From Taiwanofungus camphoratus (taxonomy: Eukaryota > Basidiomycota > Agaricomycetes > Polyporales > Taiwanofungaceae), in contig CP021227.1 of assembly GCA_003999685.1 (NCBI GenBank), positions 1,488,001 through 1,552,000 of the forward strand: a DNA stretch of 64,000 nt, in the 5' to 3' direction. A program made the translations under genes and the position numbers. The notes under the pieces were generated by a model. It was given only the letters and a program-made list of their open reading frames with translations. It was not told where the DNA came from and ran no database searches. The first letter of the stretch is position 1, and each line of letters opens with the position of its first letter. This document shows, piece after piece, positions 57,712 to 64,000 of the stretch.

Positions 57712-60700
57712 CTACGCTGTAGACACACTCGCACCCGAAGCCATTGCATAGAGCGTTGCTTTGTCACCGCTTTCGTCTACCAGGGAACGAAGCATGCCCT
57801 GTTCATTCTTGAGCAGCTCGCTTGGCTTGTCGAACTCGACCTAAACACAACCTCAATCATGAAATGGTTGTGATGAACAGTGAGACGCTCACGATACGGC
57901 CGGCATCGAGCACCATCTACATAGCGTCAAGAGACATGCGTGAATGATCTGTCTTAAGATGTGGGTGACAGCGCTTACAATCTTGTCAGCATCCATGATT
58001 GTCTGCAGGCGGTGCGCTACGGTCAGGATGGTTACGTCTTTCGGCAGCTCATTTCGCATAGATGTTTGGATCACAGTGTCAGTTTCGTAGTCTATATCTT
58101 ATTGTCAGCGTGTCGCTTGGTGCAAACAGTGTGTGCTTCTGTCATACCGATCGCGGATGTTGCTGTGGGCAATGAGTTGCAGCAGTCAGTACCACATTTT
58201 CAATATACGGACATGAGGATCACAACGACGCACCTTCGTCCAAGATCAAGAGCTTGCTTTGTCGCACGATGGCTCGAGCTAATGCCAGGATCTGTCGCTG
58301 ACCCACCGACAAATTGCCTCCTCCATTTGCAATCTGGCTATCCAGTGTGATACGGCCCTCATCCGTCTCGTTTTGTACAGAGAACAGCCCAGCCGCGCGC
58401 AATGCGTCATTCAAGACTGCGTCATCATGCTGCTCAAATGGATCCAGATTTCGTCGCAGGCTTCCACTGAGCAGTTCGGGCTGCGAGTGGAGATCTTTAT
58501 CAGCCAAAAGACAAGGTGTAAAGACGCCATCTACATACAACTTGAGGGATGATTGTGATGTTAGACCGAAGGGCATCCAGATTGATTGAGTCAGTGAGTA
58601 TGCCATCGTAATATACCTTGCCTTCGGTCAAGATGCAACGAAGTAGCGATAACGTCAGCGAGCTCTGGGCAATCGTCAACTTGATGTCCGCGATCATATA
58701 TGCAAAGCAGACTGACTTTGCCACTTCCAGTACGTCCCACTAAGCATCGACATTAGCATCAGAACACGGTTTCAGTGATGTTACTTACCGATACCAATGC
58801 GTTCACCAGATTTCGCTTCGAAGGAGATGTCCTCTAGCACTCGCGGGCCATCCTAACCGTTGTCAGCAATCAGAGCCAGAGCCACTTAATGAGAAATACG
58901 ACTTACTGGAGAATAACGAGCAGACAGTTTTTCCACCCTTAAATCACCACTTGCTGGCCAGTATGCCGGAGGCACTCCAGCTTCGGTAGGCTTAGGTTCT
59001 TGCTCAATGACCGTGTAATGCTGGATACGCTCGAGACTGTCACACACAGCTTTAGAATAAACATGGCCAGATTCGTCGCTATTACATACCTATTGCCTGA
59101 AAATAAGGATATGAGGAATTGAACAAACTTGCATAACACCACACACACCGGACACTTCAAAGTCATTGACCGCCCTTATCCACCATATGATCAAGGCGCT
59201 GAAACCGACTGAGGACCCACCATCAGTTCGTTAAGCGGCCGCAGAGGTCACGATATCATACCTGCCATATTCAAGGAGAAACCAACGCTTGAAGCATCAG
59301 AGGTACGTCCATACAGGAGGTAGGCAGCGAGGCCAGCAGCGAACATTCCTCCGAGTGCGACAATACGCACGGACACCCATCTACTTATGTCAGATAGACT
59401 ACGTTTATAGAGCAAGTCGTTTACCGGTTGAGGTTGAACTGCGTCCTCGCCGCCCTGGTATAGCGGTCGTTGCGTCTATAGGATTCCTTCCTGAACGCAT
59501 CCTGGGCACCGTACGCTCGAATGGACGCTAGAGGGACCTCTGGGCATCTAAATATTCGACTGTACTGCAGTTACGTACTCAAGCCTGCAATGGCAGCACC
59601 AAAGTGCCCCAAGACCGGAGCACGAGCATTGCTAGTTTCACGCTTTACCGACAACTGAGCCTTCATATACAGTTCTCCGCAATACACGCCGAAGACTGCC
59701 ACGACGACACCAGGAACCAAGAACATTGGCGACAATACCACGATAGCGCCAAGTTTCATAATCATGGTCCCAGTCAACACCATGAGGCGATAACAGCATT
59801 CTGAGACGCTGCCATCGACTGCAAAAGCTTTAGCTCGAACCGGAATAAAGTTGATTTAAGAGTGTCTCGTACTAGCTTGTATGTCTTGTGTGCAACGAGT
59901 TATGATGCGGGATGCGGGAGTTGTGTCCAGCCATCTAATAGCAAATGTCAGTGAAGCACAGGCCATCACAAATCTCGTCACCTTAGAGTTGTGCCCAGGA
60001 TGGAAGAGATAAGCTTTTCGTGTATGTCTTTCCACGCTCGAATTGTGCCGAAAAGGTAGACAATCCAGCACGTACAGTACAATACCATAGCAACTAACGT
60101 CAGGACGGCATACACGCTGAGATAACTGTGACAAGCTCGGAAAGGTTCTAATGGGATTGAATATGAATCATCACTCACTACGACACCGCGACCTCTGAAG
60201 ACTGATGCTTTTCATACTGTCGGGCCCACAGACCGAGGACCCATATCTGAATAACGCTTGCAAGTTCACTCAGAATATAGGATCCAAACAACCAGAACCA
60301 GAAAGCAACTGGGTGTCGTCCTCCAAGGCTCGTAAAAAACAGTTGCACTAGCATTCACTTCAGAAAAGGGCATGACGAGAAAGTGAGAAAACGCACGAGC
60401 TTGCCAACTAACATGCCCCTCAGAGATTTCTTCTGCCACAATCAGTTTTCCTTCCGCTTGTTTGACCTCAGGTATGATTTGATCTACTTCCTCCTCAGCC
60501 TTCTCGATCTCCTTGATTTCTTCAGCCACAGCAGCAGCTAACTTGTCATCTTTCGCCAAAGCGTTGGATAATCCACCTTGACTCAAGATCCGACCATCCG
60601 TGCCCAACGACACTACAAATTCAGAGATAGGGATGGCCATCGCTATATTGTGAGTCTGAATCGCAGACGATGTAAGATACCTTTGATGACCATTCAGTAA

Positions 60701-63700
60701 CAACGACCTACGACCAGAATGACTGTTCTTCCACGGATCAAGTCACCCTTGAAGCATTTCTCTACAAACCACCGCGCCGTATGAACATCCAGGGCTGCCA
60801 AAACCTGAATCGTGTTCAGTATCTTCTATGCATACTGCGAGCCAGATCCTCACGTCGTCCAGAAGAAGAATCTCAGCAGACGAATACACAGCACGAGCCA
60901 GAGTGATCCGAGCCTGAACATGGCATTAGCATGAACGCCTTAGTGGTTGATATGGGCTTTACCTTCTGGCCGCCGCTAATCGCAGTATGACATCAAGATG
61001 ACCTGGTTACAGAGCTCTACTGATCACGTACCTCAGTGTTAATCCCTTCTCGCCTACTTCGGTTTGATCGCCAGCATCAAACAGACTCAGATCACGCTCA
61101 AGGCCGCACTGGACAATGACTGCAATTTTTCATTAGGATCGGCATAGACAACGATTGGAAGAGGTTCCCACAAACCTTTATTGTAACGTTCTTCGTCATA
61201 TGGGCTGCAGAACAGGATATTTTCCTGTTCGCTTCATTTGAAGACTGACCACCCTCTTGCATGTACGTACAACTTACCTTGATGGTCTCGTTTTGTACCC
61301 AGGATTCTTGAGCGGCATAAGCAACTCCACCCAAGCGAGGTAAATTGACATAGGAATCTGATCCACCAGGTATATAGTGCATCTCTCCTGTTGTAAGAAT
61401 CAAGCATTGACAACAGAACGAGCAGAGTCTTGAGACAGCCCACCTAGCAAGGCCATCAACAAAGACGTCTTCCCAGATCCAGTAGGACCGACGATGAGAT
61501 TGATGTGTCCTCGCTTGAAGGTGAGCTCGTTCTCTATACGAAGGGTGAATTTCTGTCCTTGACGCCCGGGGGTGACGGATCCGTCAGTATTGTTATCCCA
61601 AGTGAAAGCTGCTTCTCGGATGCCAATGACGTCTTGGCCGACTTGAATGCTCGGGAGGGCGAATTGCGACCGGTCACCATCTTTGTCCGCTGCGGAATAT
61701 TCGTCGAGCAGCTCCGTCTAGAGTTCCAAATGAAGTCAATAGGAAGTATCGTAAACGTCGTCGGCTGACCTTCTTCAGGAACTCATCCATACGGTCCAGG
61801 GCAACCTTGGCTGAGTGAATAATCAGTTGTTATTTTTAACAATGACACAAGCAGATTGCAATGACCTACCTTTGATAACTCGCGCGATCATATCGAAGAT
61901 TTGTTGTAGCTCTCGACGAAGCATCGCAAACACTGACAAGCCAGTAATTCATCCGTGACAATTGAAGGAGCGAAGCGTGATGCAACACACCCGTTATAGA
62001 GGAAAACAGACTAGACGCTTTTACAATGTGAGTTCATCCCACATAAAGGGGTGTAAGGAACATAACCTGTCAAATCTCGCCGCATGGCAAGGGTCTGCAC
62101 AGAGATAAGCGGCGAAAACATAAGTCTAATCGACACCTACATAAGTTGCGAAAGTGATGATCATAGTGAGGAGCGGTATGATGTTGCTACGTAGGTCGTC
62201 AGAGGACGATATTCACATGCATGAACGCGGCTCACTTAATGTAGGCGTTGAAGAGCTCCAACAACTTCAACTTCTTCTGATGTTCGATTTCTGCTGCGCG
62301 TTTCTCCACCAACTGCTCTGTCACGCGTGGTTCCCAGCCGAAGACTTTGATCATGCGGATGACGCTCATAGCTGGAGGCCGTCAACGTAGCGAGCATGTG
62401 TAGGTCGTAGACTACGTACTTTCGGTGACGGTTTGTACACGAGCATCGGTCTGGCCATGTTTGCACTGATTTCCTCTCAGAGGCGCGTAAAAACACTCAC
62501 CTTGTTCATTTTCTCGACTTGGACCTTTTGAACAGAGATAGCTATGTACCCTGGTAAAGGTAGTAGAGCTACCGTGATGCCCATGCCTACAAAGGCACTG
62601 CCGACTTGACGCTTGAGACACGTCGAGACATGTGAAGACAACGAGACAGACCTCCAGCCTAATATCGTATATAGGAACCAAATGCAGAGCGCGATCGTAA
62701 TGGGTGCTTCGACGACTAATACCGACCGATTAGCAGCCCCCCGTCACAAATTCGTCCTCGATGATCAACTCACGAACGAGTGGGAAGTCGCTCGCTCTCT
62801 GGATATTCGCTACATCAGAAGTGACCAAATTGTTGAGCCTGCCAACGAGATTGCTGGTCTTGTCGTCGCCCTCGGGAGCAGACTTGTATCTCATGCCCGT
62901 GCCACCTTTCGACTTCTGCTTGCCTTTCGGGGCGCCCCGTTTGAGGCTTCCGGTACTAGAATGCATTGTCTCGTCCTCGCTTATGCCGCCATGAGGAGGC
63001 TCTGCAGAACTCTGGGGAGCGCTAGGCTCGACGAGGGAAACCGCGTCCGGGGTTGCCACAGCGGTTGTATCACCCTCGCTTGGAGGGGTGTCCGACACCT
63101 CAGCCTTTATCCGAATACGGAGAGCATGATCGAAGATAAGCTGGGTAACCATGGCCTGCACGCGTACTATGGAGCTGCTCTAATTGAGGGAGGAGGTTAT
63201 GCGTCGAGTGCATCCCAGAAGAAGGATATGTCGACATACTGAGTGGAAGACATACCATTGAAGCGCAATGGTATTTAGCAATGGCCCGAAGAATAGCCAT
63301 GCAATCCAGACCCATGGGTGCACGACTGCGCCTGCGCCACCGGTCTGCATGTAACTGTCGGTACAATTTTAACATGTACAGCCAAGGCCTGGAAGTGGTA
63401 CATACTCCAATAGTTGATATACGCTTACGGGGCCTGCGAAGAAGGTGATGGACTATATCTCACACTTGTGGAAAGCTGAGGGAGGCAGAATTACAGAAAG
63501 GACTCACTCGAAGGGCCAGCATCAGACATATGACAATGTATTCGTTGCCTGAACGTCAGTCATGTCAACTAGCGCCGTCGCTATGCAAGTGAACAACACG
63601 TACGGAATACTCTCATGAAGCCCCAGAAGATGTGCTCGTTCTTGTGCACCTGGAACGGGTCAAGGTGCTATGACAGGTCATGAGCATTACTCCTGTAACG

Positions 63701-64000
63701 CTACGAAGCATAACTCACGGGATAACTGCGTTGGACCAGATGTTTGGTGTGATCATAATCAGCCAAGGGAGGAAGCTGATCGAAGGAGGGGTGAGGCGTG
63801 CGATAAGCCTCGAAGACAACCTCGTCGAGCCAAGTATAGAGGACCAATGACAGTATCGAAGCCGTCTGCTCTGGAGTTGGTGGTATTAGATCCTATAAGC
63901 GCAGATAAGCAAAAACTAGGCTGTGACTGGGCGTCACCGTGCCTGACCTTGGGATTCAGAGGAATGTACTGTCGGGGCATACAGAGGGGAACTACTACAG
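57712..64000 (-). CDS. ABCC-type ABC transporter, right copy, 5' end outside window
   Basis: The twin of the left transporter gene, in reverse. The same order of exons is present from the third membrane-domain exon to the stop. NBD1 has GPTGSGKTS, the Q-loop QESWVQNET, the expected signature and LLLDD regions and the THN H-loop. NBD2 has [23 protein letters not shown] and [14 protein letters not shown]. The membrane-domain segment reads [15 protein letters not shown], continuing into [17 protein letters not shown], where the left copy is frameshifted. I found no break in the part that is visible, so this is the better candidate for the working copy. ABCC proteins export conjugated or amphipathic compounds at the vacuolar or plasma membrane; the substrate here is unknown. 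Confidence 0.88.
57712..64000 (-). repeat. Inverted duplication B, right arm
   Basis: Reverse partner of 33,333-39,624, truncated by the window end. Identity is highest toward the 3' end of the transporter (57,712 to about 61,400), where introns also match. It is lower in the linker region (62,740-63,150), where the protein sequences agree at only a little over half of positions. Confidence 0.93.

Noticed and set aside
1-64000. The whole window as a secondary-metabolite gene cluster
   Set aside because: An adenylation enzyme and a transporter are present, but between and around them are unrelated housekeeping genes, and no carrier, synthase or tailoring enzymes were found.

Overview
The window is nuclear DNA of a filamentous basidiomycete, most likely an Agaricomycete. 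The evidence is many short introns (about 47-70 nt) with GT-AG ends, mostly GC-rich coding sequence, fungus-specific protein families (an F-box family, an ABCC transporter and a stand-alone adenylation enzyme), and no bacterial or organellar features. I saw no CRISPR array, no rRNA, no convincing tRNA and no virus-like element. Gene models were built by hand from splice sites, reading phase and family resemblance. No database search was run.

The layout is dominated by two large inverted duplications placed one after the other. Pair A: 1-5,218 matches 19,951-25,007 in reverse. Both arms carry an adenylate-forming enzyme and an F-box gene, and the 14.7 kb between the arms holds a betaine-lipid synthase (BTA1 type), a long RRM protein and a decayed second F-box-like gene. 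Pair B: 33,333-39,624 matches 57,712-64,000 in reverse. Both arms carry an ABCC transporter, and the 18 kb between them holds ordinary cell-maintenance genes: protein-L-isoaspartate methyltransferase, the farnesyltransferase alpha subunit, an ALY/REF (Yra1) mRNA export factor, RNA polymerase III subunit RPC31/RPC7, a secreted protein, an Edc1/PNRC-like decapping enhancer, and the E2 subunit of 2-oxoglutarate dehydrogenase. A six-hairpin-glycosidase-like gene, ISY1 and a small unknown gene lie between the two pairs.

Similarity along the arms is patchy. The adenylation gene and the 3' half of the transporter are almost identical between arms, introns included, while the F-box gene and the transporter linker are strongly diverged. 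This fits repeated gene conversion on an older duplication. In each pair one copy of a gene is whole and the other damaged: F-box whole at left and broken at right, transporter frameshifted at left and apparently whole at right.

Other points worth attention are a 696-nt intron in the Yra1/ALY gene, a 15-nt microexon in the isoaspartyl methyltransferase, two well-supported GC-AG introns, introns at the same codon and phase in the two RRMs of one protein, and a small fold-back DNA element (MITE). Many genes here act in RNA handling (RRM protein, ISY1, ALY, RPC31, Edc1-like), but nothing in the sequence shows that they form one system.
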